Positions 1 to 11,490 of a DNA stretch of 64,000 nucleotides are shown in pieces. Source of the DNA: Symsagittifera roscoffensis (taxonomy: Eukaryota; Xenacoelomorpha; Acoela; Convolutidae); contig NC_087064.1 of the NCBI RefSeq assembly GCF_963678635.1, forward strand, positions 57,918,338-57,982,337. The letters are read 5' to 3'. Numbering within the stretch: position 1 is the first letter of the stretch; each line of letters starts with the position of its first letter. Position numbers and translations under genes: made by a program. A model generated the notes under the pieces. It had not been told where the DNA came from and ran no database searches. It was given only the letters and a program-made list of their open reading frames with translations.

Positions 1-1799
1 AAAGCTGTTGAGAAACATCTGGGCTTGACAACTGAGCGGTCCTTGTTGTCTCGCATTCTTTGTTTCGTATCAATTGCAATGATGGTTCTGAAAAATAGGA
101 AATTATTATTATGCGTATAATAAATTATATGAATTCAAAGCAAAAACACGTACTGGCATGTTTGTCGCACAAAATTTGGACTTGGATTTGATGAGTCTTT
201 CAATGACGTAAATGCCTTTTTCTCGGTTTAAGTGCAGTTAGCTTCTGCACTTGCACAGGTGCTTTTTCCGCGTTCCCTCACTTCGAAGTTATCACCGTTC
301 ATTGCATCCACGACGATGTATCGTTTTTTTCTGACTCATTTCATCAAGTTTATACTGAACGGGCTTGCTCTGAACCGTCGAATGCTAATTTCTTACTTAG
401 TGGAAGCTCTTAGTGTCTTCGGGACAACCCGCTTCCAACCAGCATCAAGAGCGGCGCCAACCAGTGTCAAAACAGAAAGTTCACATAATGCCGGTTGTAT
501 CAGCTGTTTGCTTTAGACAGATTCGCGTACACGTGTGATTTCACGCTTTTCTGAGGGCCTTTTTGAATTAGATCTATAAAGGCACTGGCGATTTTTGCGT
601 ACAGGGTACAGGAATTGCTATCGTCGCCGGTGATCTCAATATGGCCTTCAGTTTATCACTCTCCGTTCGTTGAGTGTAGTGCAGCAGCCTTCTCCTGTAG
701 AAGACAATGAGGTAATTTTGTGATTTCTGACGGAGACGAAGACGTTTTTGCACTGAATCCAGGCTCTTTCCCACCAAAGCAGTTACCCTTTCAGAGTCCA
801 ACTGATGATTAAAAGCTACCTTCTTAACGGATAGTGCTGTTTTGCAGACGGGTAGCTGCTCTAGGATTTTTGGTTCCACAATTAATTATTCCTGGTTCAC
901 CTCGAATTGTTGTGAATAGTTTTGAAGCTGTTTCTTTGGACATGCACCACAAGATGACCCCACCAACTAATACCTTCACAGTCCACTTAAGGTACAAGTT
1001 TCGGCGAAATTCAACTCACTGGATCCCGGATTTCCATAATTACTTATACCTTTTCGGAAGGTTTTTTTAGCGTAGAATCCGAAACCTATTTTTTTTAATG
1101 GTGAAAACTAACAACAGAAAAAACTATATATACATTTTCACATTATTTCAGAAATGTAGAAATTTTGAAGAAAGCTTCATTACTGTATAGTCCGTTCTGC
1201 TATTGCTTTATGAACTCGTCCAGGTAAATCGGCGCCAAACTGAACCTTATCCCATAGACTCGACGGAGGCTCCTTATCAAGCGGGACGAGTACGACCCCA
1301 CGTGATAGGTATAAGTACCTGATTCTGGGTCATCAAAATTTTGGGAATGATTTACTGTTGATTGGTGAAACCTACTCAATCCTAAATCTGTGTAAGCAGC
1401 TCACTGGTCTGAAGTGATGTGGTGCCTTGCTCCACCAATTGTTGAATCAAGGGTATCAATGTTTCGCGGTTTCTTCTTTTCTTCACGAGTCTTTTCTTCT
1501 TTTCGCAGTTGCTTCTATTCCTATCTTCCCTCTCGTACATTCCAAAAATCGATTGTTGATGGGATGTACGCACGCGCCCGACGTCGTACTTCCGCCGGAA
1601 AAGCATGCATTCATTGATCTGTACGATATAATAATAATCTATCATATATTTAAATGCGGGCTTCACTATCTCGCCATGTTTAAGCTTTTTCAACGTATTA
1701 TTTTTGCATGTTTAAGCTATATCGTATATTGCAATGGTTAAGATTTTTTTTCGATTTTCCAATTTGATTTTAGTGGTTATTTAACCAAGTTTAAATTAA
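1..1799. other. Unassigned flank, no supported gene
   Basis: Several short open frames occur on both strands (for example minus 574-879 and 1382-1693). None shows a recognisable domain, a splice-consistent neighbour or protein-like composition over its whole length. The first 110 bases are open in one plus frame and could be the tail of something beginning outside the window. I support no gene here. Confidence 0.5.
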
Positions 1800-3330
1800 G
1801 CAGTCCAATATCGAATTAGGGGTTGCGAGTTCGGCCTCCAATTTTGAATGCCTGAATCATTTTAGTTAACGAGATAAGACGATTTTGAGGTTTTTTCACA
1901 AGTTTCAAATACAAAATAATTTACAAAACTTGAAGTTCCCAACCCTGTAATTGGTTGCTGTCAGAGTACTCTCAAAGATTGCGAATCTTGCCTCCAAGTA
2001 GGACTGCTCATTTTTTTTGTATTTTTCGAGATAGGACGTTTTTTTGTGATTTTTTCAAAAATTTTTAGAAAACTTAATATTTTATGATTTTTTAAAATCT
2101 GAAATTCCTAACCCTGTACTTGGGTAGTGTCAGAGTACTCTAGGGAGTAACAAATCTTGCCTCCAAATATGACTGTTCAAATCCTTGTAGTTTTCGAGAT
2201 ATGACGTTTTTTGTGATTTTTTTTCAAAAAGTTTCAAAACTTAAATTATGATTATTTTCAAAAATCTGAAATTCGCAACCCTGTAGTTGGGTACTGTCAG
2301 AGTACTATCAAGGATTGCGAGTCTTGCCTCCAATTATGATGATCAAATCCATGTAGTTTTTGAGATATGACGTTTTTGTGATTTTTTCAAAAATTTTCAG
2401 AAAACTTAAATTATTATTTTTAAAAATTGGAAATTAGCAACCTTGAAGTTGGCTTCTGTCAGAGTACTCTAAGGAATTACAAACCTTGCCTCCAAATATG
2501 ACTGTTCAAAACCTTGTAGTTTTCGAGATATGACGTTTTTGTGGTTTTTTCAAAACGTTTTCAGAAAAATTAAATTAATTTTTTATCGCTAAATCTGAAA
2601 TTCCCAACCCTGTAGTTGGGTCCTGTCGGTGTACTCTCAAAGATTGCGAATCTTGCCTCCAAGTAGGACTGCTAATTTTTTTTTATAATTTTCGAGATAG
2701 GACGTTTTTTTGTTATTTTTTCAAAAAATTTTGGAAAACTTGATTTTTTAAATTCCCAACCCTGTACTTTGAAATTCCCAACGCTATAGTTCGGTGTTGT
2801 CAGGGTACTCTAAAGAGTAAACATATCTTGTGACTGCTAAACACGACTGCTGAAATGCTTTTAATTTCCAAGATGTGACGTTTTATGATTTCTTCAAAGT
2901 TTCTCAAAGAACTTATCTGCAAAGAAACTCAAAAAACTTGAAACTACCTACTCGATGAAGATACAACCTTATTGTCAGCGTCACCCTGGCATCTCAAATC
3001 TTGCCTCTTAATATGAATGCTCAAATCTTTTTAGTTTCCGAGATAAGACGTTTTTTTCGATTTTTTTTTGGGGAAACTTAGGTTTTAAAAAGTTCGCGAA
3101 ATTTTGAATTCCTTTAGTAGGGTGCTCTCAGGGACTCTCAGTGGTTGCAAATCTGGACTCCAAATTTCTCCAGAGGCCCATTAAGTTTTCGAAATGACGC
3201 TTTTAAAATGGGAATTTAAAAAATTAGAAGGTCGAAATTACCAACCAAGTAATTTGGTGCAGTCAGAGTACACTAAAAGTTTGCAGATGTTGTTTCCAAT
3301 ATATGCGGTTTTCATGAGTTGTCGAAAAAT
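1800..3330. repeat. Diverged tandem satellite, period about 167 bp
   Basis: About nine head-to-tail units share three landmarks: an AACCCTGTAGTTGGGT-like start, a GTCAGAGTACTC core and a CGAGATATGACGTTTTT block followed by T/A-rich DNA. The core recurs near 1960, 2129, 2296, 2458, 2625, 2799, 2974, 3124 and 3260. Spacing is 162-175 bp in the middle and shorter at the right edge. Units on the right are more degenerate. No coding potential is seen. Confidence 0.85.
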
Positions 3331-3681
3331 TTCGAAGCACCGGAGTTGCGTTAAACGCTAGTAATTATAATAATACATAATTTAGATAGTCTCAAGGGTT
3401 TTCACCCATTTTTCAGTTCATCTTCAGTTCAGTTTTATTTTACTGAGAGGATTGCAGTTGCCACATCTGCATATTACTCTCCAAGTACATTTATTTTCTT
3501 CGGTGTATTGTTTAGTTAAAAAGTTCCAGTAAATGTTCTGAATAGTAGCTTTATTTAGAAACTTCTCGAAACTTTCATAAACACGAAGAACGTAGTTGTA
3601 GATTAGTTTCGTCCTTCGAAAGAAGTTTTCGTTGGTTTTATTTAGTCGCGGTTTCGATAACTTGAATTAACCTCGATTGCT
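3331..3681. other. Spacer between satellite and LINE
   Basis: AT-rich sequence without an open frame of note. It lies just downstream of the stop of the minus-strand LINE ORF2, so part of it may be that element's 3' UTR. No poly-A or microsatellite tail marks the end clearly. Confidence 0.35.
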
Positions 3682-4747
3682 CTATCGACTAGTATCGCAT
3701 ATTGTCTCATTTTCAATTGAACTTTCAACATCAAATTCACCTGTTATAATAGATAAAAGCATTAAGAGATCATGCATTTCAACATACAGGCTTAACGGAA
3801 GAATATGCAATTTAATTAACCGATTTCGATAGCTTAAGTCAGAACCTATTATCCATTTTGTTGCATGTTGAACTTTTTCGAATTCAGTTAAATTTCCTTT
3901 ATTTGGCAACCAGGTCTGGGAAGCATATACAGCAATTGGGACAACGTATCCAGCGTATGCATTTAATTTGATTCTCCAGTTACAATTTGATGTTAGATTT
4001 CGCTTTATTTGGAATAAGGCGCCCATTGCTTTGTTCGATCTGCGTTTGCAATTTTCATTCCAACTTAGGATTTGCTGCACTATGAGCACTAGGTCACGTT
4101 GCGACTGTACGGGGGTGAGTTTGGCATTGCATAAGTGTGCTTCAAGGTTTCCTTTGATGTTAAGAGTATGCGACTTTTTTGTGTTTGGTAGTATCATATT
4201 TGTATTAAGCCAGGCTTGAACGTTATCGGTCGTCTTGTTCATCGCTACTTGATTTGTTACGATTACTTTGAAATCATCAGCATACCCGAAACTGTCCATG
4301 TCGAACATACACTCTGGAAGATCATTAATAAATAGCAGAAAGCGATCCTTGGAGAACACCGCTGGTTACATTTCTTAGGGTTGATTTTGCGCCGCTTATT
4401 TGCACGTATTGCTTGCGTTGGCTTAAGTATGATTTTAGAAGTCCTTAGATGTTTCCACCAATTCCAAGAGACCTTAATTTGCTAACTAGCACACTATGCG
4501 GTACTGTGTCAAACGCTTTAGCAAAGTCGTGATAAAGAACACTTAACTCATTGACAGATTCTAGATCATTGGATTCGTATATTTTGTCGAGAAAGTTTAT
4601 TAGTTGCAGTGTCGCCGATCGTCTTTTTCTGAAGCCGTATTGACTAGTGTGGAATTTTGAATGAAAGAAACAATAAATTTTATCAAAAAGGAGTTTTTCC
4701 AAGACTTTTGAACAACAAAATATGAGGCTGATGGGACGGAAGAACAT
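3682..4747 (-). pseudogene. LINE ORF2, reverse transcriptase part (broken)
   Basis: Non-LTR reverse transcriptase that would copy the element's RNA at the target site. Visible motifs, N to C: a PISL...SKVLEK block, motif A HDFAKAFDTVPH (near 4525), a motif B-like GVLQGS stretch (near 4350) and the catalytic GYADD box (near 4290). The C-terminal part contains an LPLSLY segment typical of the thumb of CR1/L2/Jockey-type RTs. An in-frame stop after GGNI (4445) and a frame change near 4360 break it. The palm upstream of PISL is missing: sequence jumps from the endonuclease-RT linker straight into it at about 4740. The family (CR1/L2/Jockey group) is inferred from motif style only. Confidence 0.8.
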
Positions 4748-5110
4748 TTATTGATGCTACTGTCTTATCAAAATTTACTGTTGGGGGAATTGAGGGTGTT
4801 TTTCGTATACATTTCAAGTATTTCTGTATTTTACTAAACGTTCTTCCTTCAAATACTGATTTTTCATATTCAGCGAGGTCTTTCTCGGATTCAAGTTTGA
4901 TTTGATTTTCAAGGCGATTGAGTTTAATCAATTTGCTAAGAGTTAAACTTTTTCGTTTTTTCATTGTTTTCAGCTTATTCATAAGATTTGATGTAACATT
5001 GGAAATCCAGGGGGGTAGGTGGGATCTATGTTTGGTAATTCTTGGTATGTGTTTATCTATTTTTTTCCACAACCATTTTTGCCATTGTTTTAACAATTCA
5101 TCTACATTAC
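4683..5110 (-). pseudogene. LINE ORF2, endonuclease-RT linker (broken)
   Basis: Lysine-rich helical segment joining the endonuclease to the RT. It carries a PPWISN motif, which in CR1/L2-like elements marks the linker before the RT domain, and then a long basic helix. Near 4740 the frame runs out and the RT PISL block begins in another frame. The region encoding roughly the first part of the RT fingers has therefore been lost. Same strand and order as the flanking ORF2 fragments. Confidence 0.65.
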
Positions 5111-5197
5111 TATAGCAATACGGTTGAAAGGGTTCCTCGAGGATACTTTTATTAAGTTCGTCCCAGTCAGCCTTGTTAAAAGCGTATTTTATATCAG

Positions 5198-5916
5198 TTA
5201 CTGCAAATTGCGTTTCCTCCTTTCGAGGTCGATGGTTGTAACAATTGGTTTATGGTCGGAAAAACTTTTGTCGTTTTGCATTGGATCATTTTGTAAACTA
5301 TTATCATATTCGGAGTTGACCATGGAATCTGGATTATTGGCTAGGACGACGTCTAATTGATCAGTCGATTGATTACTGAAGTTTCTTTCTACAAGTGCAT
5401 CAATTATTTGTTTTTCGTAATCAAGATTTGATGACATAGTTAACCAGTTCGTTTGTGATAGATGTAGTCACCTGTTAGAATGATCAGATTACCTTGACAC
5501 TCCTTTGCCTTAAGCTGAATGTTTTCTAATAAGGTTTTCAAATCCTTAATTTACCATTGGTAGACACTTGGGTACGGAGCATTGTATATGCAACAAAGCA
5601 AAATTACGCTGTCTTTTTTAGTTTTAATTTTGATGGTTATACAATCGGAATGTTCATTTTGTAATGAGATATGTTCGTGAAGAATGTCGTTTTTGATTGC
5701 AATTAGTACTCCACCATGTTTTGTTTTACGATCATCATTTGCGATTCGGTCTTTTCTATATACCTGATATCTACTTAGAAAAAGGGCTGCTGATGGGATA
5801 TCACAAGTTAACCAAGTTTCTGTTAAGCATAAAATGTCGTAATCGTGTGTATTTAGCGTATTTGAAAACGTTGTTCTACTGTTTATATCTACTAAGCTTC
5901 GAGTATTAAAAGTCAT
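5198..5916 (-). pseudogene. LINE ORF2, apurinic-like endonuclease (broken)
   Basis: N-terminal EEP-type endonuclease of a non-LTR retrotransposon, which nicks target DNA. The fragment 5551-5916 has NTRSL, LTETWL and a KHGGVLIAI segment (canonical order for LINE endonucleases). The fragment 5198-5437 carries LDVVLAN and the terminal SDHKPI box with its catalytic Asp-His. Between them (5438-5550) a degraded LIIL-GD strand can still be read in another frame. At least two frame changes and a stop near 5551 inactivate it. It follows ORF1 almost immediately. Confidence 0.8.
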
Positions 5917-5934
5917 AATTGAGATTGTTGCTAG

Positions 5935-6870
5935 TCATTTTTCGGTTTCTGAGTCACTTGTCTCATCGCCGTAAGTGCTTTTTTCTAATGGTATCCATTT
6001 TTTGTTTTCCAATATCTCAATTATGAGATTTTTTACCCGAATATCTTTCGAGATTAATTGATTTTCATCACTGTCGATTAACTCTCTACGTTTTTTCAGG
6101 CATTCGTTTTGCTTTTTGGTGTCCGTACTATTTAGTTCAGGATTTACATAGACGGGTTTTTGATAGGGATGGTAATCTTTAAGCTTGTGTGCCGCCCTCA
6201 GCATAAGGTCTCGGCTGATTGGGTTTTCAGTATTTATCAGGAGTGTTCTTGGTTGTTGTTTACTTGCGTCATATTTACCGAGTCTTTGCGCCTTAGTAAG
6301 TTTCTCATCTTCGACGTTAAGATGTTCAAGAGGCTTTTCTACTTCGGCTAAATCAGCATGTAATCTATCATCAGCCGAGCTTGAGCTTGATTCTGGTATA
6401 CCTCGTATATATACTCCTAGCGTAGTTTTTTTCGGGAATTGAAACTGATTTTCCAAGATTCACTTTTCGTAAGGATTGTTTGTTTTGGTATCTTTTTTCA
6501 CGTTTATGACTTCCGATTGATTATTTGTAATGTTGTTGTTTGACTTTTCAAGTTTATCGGTTAGGGTTTTCATTTGTTCCTGAAGTTTTTTCATTTGATT
6601 ATTTGTTTCGTTTTGAAACTTTTTCAGATTTTCGTCTATTTTTGTTTCCAACTTTGATTCCAAGTTTGACAAAAAATTTTGTTTTTCCGGTTTGCAACTA
6701 TTGCAGATGTGGATAAGATTGCCGTTAAGTTTTATGAGAATTTCTATAGTATTCTTTTCAAACTCAGTACACTCTATTGTTAATTGAAGTGTTTTATTAC
6801 AAATGCAACAAACGAATTTGTTGTCATTTTCAACTTCCCTGTTGCACGTAGCGCAGTTATCACGCGTCAT
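5935..6870 (-). pseudogene. LINE ORF1 protein (one in-frame stop)
   Basis: RNA-binding ORF1 protein of the same LINE. From the N-terminus there are paired cysteine motifs resembling a PHD/RING-like zinc finger (CATC, CCIC, HICNSC), then a coiled coil of about 60 residues rich in Lys, Glu and Gln. A segment beginning GVYIRGIPE follows, with an RTLLI strand, the layout of an RRM-like plus C-terminal domain. A single TGA at 6460-6462 interrupts one continuous frame of about 312 codons. The stop at 5935 lies next to the presumed start of ORF2, the usual tight ORF1/ORF2 arrangement. Confidence 0.75.
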
Positions 6871-7063
6871 TTTACTGGCTTGAGTTCGATTGGGGCAATT
6901 GGTTAGTTCGTTAGAATTGGGGTGGAGAACTTAAACACGAATTGATTTAAACTTAGCCGATGGCCCCTGAGGGGACCTTTGGTAGATTAAGTTAGTCTGT
7001 AACGGACACGTAAAGATAAGGATAGAAAAAAGAAAAGATTGATGTATACTTGAGCTACCAGTT

Positions 7064-7470
7064 TCAGCAGGTGCTCTGACAATTGTTGGTGGGGCACTCT
7101 TGTTCAGTAAGGTGTCCGTTGTCGTTCAAAAGCTTCGAGTACTTCTTATACAGAATTTTCCCCTTGATGAGATTTTTCAGGTTGTTCATACCGTCTTCGC
7201 TTAGATGGTAGTGATCGTTCGTAAAATATTTGTTACCCGTAATAAAATTCGCATTGTTTCTGAATTTCCACTTGACCTCGACCTTCATGTTAGATTTCCT
7301 TTCGGCTTTGGCGAGAAGTAAATCGTTTACAGATTTTGATTTCGTTTGGTTTTCGTCACGCTCCGGTACACCGATGACGAATACGTTGGAAGCTCGTTCA
7401 CAAAGGAAATTTGCTAAGTCAACAATGTCGTCGGCTGCTTGGGTAGCTGGAGTTAAAGTTGGTCGGGTGT
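7064..7470 (-). pseudogene. SGNH/GDSL esterase-like fragment
   Basis: One minus frame reads ADDIVDLANFL, then VFVIGVPER, then DHYHLSEDGMNNL before a stop at 7064. This resembles the C-terminal half of an SGNH hydrolase, where a D..H pair followed by LS..G is the last catalytic block. Esterase domains are known in ORF1 proteins of some CR1/L2-type LINEs. It lies about 190 bp 5' of the LINE ORF1, so it may be an upstream part of that element or a second truncated LINE. The GDS nucleophile region was not found. Confidence 0.45.
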
Positions 7471-8569
7471 AGTTTCCTCACTGGCACCGGGTAGTGACAG
7501 ACAAGACGTTCAACTTTCCTGCTCGAAGATGTCTGGCCTGGGTATCAGCAATTAGGAGTTGCCTGGTTGGAGAAGTCTTGAAGATATGGTATGTGGATCG
7601 TTGCTATTTTGTGTTCTACTTGCAAAACACATTCAGAATCTTGTCTCTAAAATTCCTCCATTGAGGGCTTTCCACACAAGATTACAGACATTTAACATGA
7701 AATATACGTACCAAATATATCAATTTTAAAACAATATCGCTAACTGTGACGTACTAAAGGTACGCCATTTATAAACTTGATATATTTGATGCCATATTTA
7801 AGTGCTGATTTCAATTATGAAAATGGATCTATTATTGCTTAGATAAAGTCAATATTGTGATGAATTGCGAGAGAGAGAGATTGCTAAAGCTATTTAGAGA
7901 AAGGTAATTAAGAAATTTTTAATCACTCAAGTTCTATTTCATAAAGTCAACTGAGATCCAATAGAGAAGAGGCTCAAACTACCGGGCTCTACGTGTCCAG
8001 AAGAGACCTGTAAAAAATGTTATACTCTAGACATCTAAGGATCTGGAAAATCTCTACTCAACCCTGCTAGAAGACATCGTGAGGCCAAGCTGAAACAAAG
8101 ATCAGGCGCAGCAACTGTTTCAAGACAAAAAAAAATGAAAACTATCCTACAAACTATAGTACTTTTGGGCAATTACAGAAACTTGATTCATTTGGTATCT
8201 GGAAAAACTCGAACTTTCGTCTCTACAAACTTGTAGATCAATCCATTAAGACTATTGTACTATTTGTTGATAGAAAGTATTATATTGATGTGTTCTCAAA
8301 TTGTTCTTAGTTTGAAGTCAATCGCAATTGAGTGTAAATGCTGTAAACTAAAGGTTTCACAAACAATTACCGAGCCGCAACCCAAACCCCCATAGACATC
8401 TTAGCATTTACAAACAAACACATTGAGGATTTAAACTCAAATCATACCGAATCGCTTATCATTTTGGAAAACTATCTGAGTTTGCGCAATTAAATTTTAT
8501 CATATGGTTGAATCACACTGACAATAATCTAAATGTAAATGGCACATGCTCAAGGCTCAGTAAACCCTT
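7471..8569. other. Unassigned spacer between LINE and LTR-element remnant
   Basis: No convincing gene. The right part probably belongs to the decayed LTR element that follows (leader or early gag), but no readable domain remains. A GAGAGAGA run lies near 7870. Confidence 0.3.
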
Positions 8570-8935
8570 ACTGTTATTGTACCAAAACAACACTTTCAGA
8601 TCTGGATATCGAGGAAGAGGAGGGTGATTCCGAAACCCTTATCCAGAGTTTCAGGGTATCAACAGCAATGCAATTAACCATCTTAGAATAATCAGAATTT
8701 ATGATTTCCGCCGCCGAACAATTCTCAACAGCAGCCAACCCATCAGCGGCAGTTTTCAAATCTTGATGTTCAAAATTCAAACATGCCCTATATACCAGTC
8801 ATTCAAGCAACACCAGTCATTCCGCGAGTCAATGTCACTAGCGACAGAAACCTCAAGGAAGGGGACAATCCTTCCCGTTCCAAAACCAGCCAAATAACAT
8901 CTAATGCCACCAAGCCAAGAGTCAAGGCAAAAAAT
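8570..8935 (+). pseudogene. Gag C-terminal remnant of a Ty3-type element
   Basis: Plus-strand fragments read RSGYRGRGG, a Gln-rich stretch GYQQQ, and then PPPNNSQQQPTHQRQF in adjacent frames. Such Gly/Arg- and Gln/Asn-rich tails are typical of the nucleocapsid end of retrotransposon Gag. Stops and frame changes are frequent. It lies upstream of protease-like and integrase fragments in the expected order, which is the main reason for the assignment. Confidence 0.4.
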
Positions 8936-9119
8936 CTAAATATATGATAGCATCAACAAGATGAACAAAAAGCGAAGAATGGAAAACCAAATCGAAAATT
9001 CGGGTCACGAAATTCTCAATCAAGGAAAGCGCTCTTTAATAGGGGAAACAAAAAGAAAAACCCAATAACAAACTGAATCCATAAGAAATTCTTGACCCTA
9101 TATGCGATCGCATTGGAAA

Positions 9120-9335
9120 ATGATGAAATTCTATTTTCACATCAAACTTCTAGACGCGCACTAGTCGATATACCTGTTCTTCTGCAATTGTCATGTCACA
9201 AAAAAATTCATCGATCTCGTAGCAGATACAACATTGTACCAAGAAATTCAGACCCAAAATTTTGAACCAAAACGAGTACGAATGGCCGGAGGGCAGCTTG
9301 TACCAATGAACATGGAAGCAGAAATATGTTTTCGC
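9120..9335 (+). pseudogene. Aspartic protease-like remnant
   Basis: A short plus-strand frame reads DLVADTTLYQEI and then RVRMAGGQLVPMN. This resembles the middle of a retropepsin (the flap and following strand, downstream of the DTG active site). The active-site triad itself is not readable. It sits between the gag tail and an integrase fragment. The RT and RNase H that should separate protease from integrase are absent, so an internal deletion of roughly the whole RT-RH region is inferred at about 9335-9373. Confidence 0.35.
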
Positions 9336-9369
9336 TACTGGAAATCCAAATCAGGCATGCAACACTGAA

Positions 9370-10180
9370 ACATCCAGACAATCGGAGTTTTCGAACGCGC
9401 TCACGCAACGCTCAAATGAATTATGAAAGTGAATGCGGATGAAAATGGTCCTATTGCACAAATACGTCCCATTAGCAAGGTTCATACATAATACGTTTTA
9501 CTATACATCAATTGGATGTTGCCCTAGCGCAATCTCTCACGGACGAGAACCAATCAAAACCTTGGGTTTTCGATTTTCAACTAAAGCATTAGAATCAATA
9601 ACTTTCGAATCAGATTTTGGAACCTCAACTCAATGCAAGACACAATCTTAGAAAAATTCAAAGAAACTAAGCAGAACATCATCGACTCATACCAACGATA
9701 TCGAGGGTATTACGATCAAAAAGCAGCAGCATATCCGTTACATCTTCATTTGTACTGTTTACTTCTTAATCCGGAATTAACAACGCAATCAGATTTTGGA
9801 AACCAATCCAAGCAAGTGTAGATGCCTCCGACTGATTCAAAGCCGATTCAAAAAAATCCGACTGATTCAAACTATCAGAAAAGTTGGAACCATTTATACA
9901 CAATGTGTTCACCAAATTAGACTTAAGCCGATCGAGCATCAACAGGAACCAAGAATATTTCGAAAATACTGTTTAGCAAGGTTTATGACAGATCCTTTAT
10001 TGGGACAGTATCGCGGAGAACCAGAACTGTATGACAAATATTAACCTCACTTACTAGACTGTGTTCAATACGGACTTTAAGTTTTAGTCTAGGTGTAATG
10101 AGTAACCTGGCCTGCTTAAAACGCTGCTCCACAACGACATGACAGCAAAAATCGAACGATTTGATGAAGAAGACGACACA
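9370..10180 (+). pseudogene. Integrase C-terminal half (Ty3/mdg4 type, broken)
   Basis: Fragments in three frames can be ordered along one integrase: GVFERAHATLK (the catalytic Glu helix), HKYVPLARFIHNT with SIGCCPS (the conserved region after the core), and a DSYQRYRGYYDQKA helix. LLLNPELTTQSDF and VHQIRLKPI follow, a chromatin-binding/GPY-like C-terminal module. At least three frameshifts and several stops are present. The zinc finger and the first two catalytic Asp residues are missing. It would have inserted element cDNA into host DNA. Confidence 0.65.
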
Positions 10181-10774
10181 GTCATGAAGATGAGTTTGAT
10201 GAAAATGATTAGCCGTCTAATGTCAAAACCTAGAACAGCAATGTGATTATAACATCAAGAAACGCACAGAGAACTCAAATCATCATCTGCGAAGGTGCGT
10301 ACAATCCCCTGTGAACCCTGTGGAAGTTTTGTTGGGCAGCCAATGCAAACGTCGGAGAACACTGATGAAAAATGATTTTAAAAACGAGAAAAAAAGACGA
10401 ACATTTTCTTAAATCCTGAGGAAAAATCGTTTTACGAATTGGAATAAGTAACTTGTCGTACTTTTAATAGAGCCTCAAACCGGCAAAACAATCCGTGCGA
10501 ACTAATACAGCCTAAATATGTACCAGAAAAGTACTATTGAAAATATCTTCAAAGCAAAATAGCAGGAAAAGTCACGAAAATCACTGATTTTCATCCACGC
10601 TAACTGTCGAAAAAATAATGATGGATCAAAAAAAATGTATGGGTAGGTTATCGACCCTTCGGCGTCGATTGATCACATTAAGATCAAATCTCAAGATGAT
10701 TTTTTTTGTTAATTCCGGTGTTAAACAGGAGTCCACATTTAGATCAAAAATTGAAACATTATCTTAGCTTAAAA
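10181..10774. other. Unassigned tail of the LTR-element remnant
   Basis: AT-rich sequence with only very short frames. It may be the decayed region between pol and env of the element to the left, or flanking DNA. Nothing specific is recognised. Confidence 0.3.
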
Positions 10775-11361
10775 TTAGCTTTCACAGCGCTTCTTGCCTT
10801 CGATCAAACGGGAGTAGCCTGCGTAACTTTGGAGAGCAGTCACGCCGCAGAAATACTGAATTACAATGTCTATTAAAAGGAAAATATGATCTTGAGAACA
10901 GATAAAATATAGTTTAGGAAAAATGAGTTTCAGTTGGTTTCATCCGACAACTCGTACAGTGCAACCGAGTTTATGCGGAGTCTTTTAGCAGACCTCGGCA
11001 GCCAGTCAGTGCCCACGTGAGGCGAGTCATAGTCGTTAACGGTGCTAACACAGAAGATACGAGTGGAAACACGGATGAAATTAAAGAACAAGAACGAAGT
11101 CTTCATACAGAAAAAAAAAACAAGTTAATCAACCTGTAAAAAGTAAAAATCAGCACTCGATCACCTTTTCAAAGGGATGTCGAGTAGTGGTTCCGCGTAA
11201 TTCCTTCAACCTATCTTGGGACATGCGGCCTGGATAAATAAAAAATCACGAGAACCGGCCATTTCATCACTAGAAGGCTATCGGAACCATGCACCTCCTT
11301 GGTCGTCATTACTCCAATACACCATCAGGTCCACCCCCATTGTGACGGCCGCACCCAAAAA
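10775..11361 (-). pseudogene. Unidentified minus-strand coding-like block M3
   Basis: I do not recognise a family. A pyrimidine tract ending TTTTCTCAG (revcomp of 11362-11370) precedes an ATG at 11340 by about 20 bases. Downstream, separate protein-like stretches are bounded by splice-type signals. One reads RLKELRGTTTRHPFEKVIE (near 11210) and another VNDYDSPHVGTDWLP (near 11030). The last, 10869-10775, reads FCGVTALQSYAGYSRLIEG before a TAA. No single splicing scheme keeps all pieces in frame, so this is either a decayed gene or an over-reading of chance frames. Confidence 0.22.
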
Positions 11362-11490
11362 CTGAGAAAATAAAGCAACAAAAAACTGCTATACACAATG
11401 GTCACCAACTGGCTCTCGCTTCCTCGTGTTTTCCTCGATCTCGAATAAACTTGGTTTAAGCCCTAGCGCTCCTGCTATAACTTTGGAAAA

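Noticed and set aside
574-879. 101-codon minus-strand open frame
   Set aside because: No domain, no supporting neighbour exon, and an overlapping plus-strand frame of similar length; not distinguishable from chance.
1382-1693. 103-codon basic minus-strand open frame
   Set aside because: Rich in Lys/Arg from A-rich sequence and overlapped by two plus-strand frames; no recognisable motif.
1800-3330. CRISPR-like array
   Set aside because: Units are about 167 bp, diverged throughout, without short identical repeats and unique spacers; the DNA is eukaryotic.
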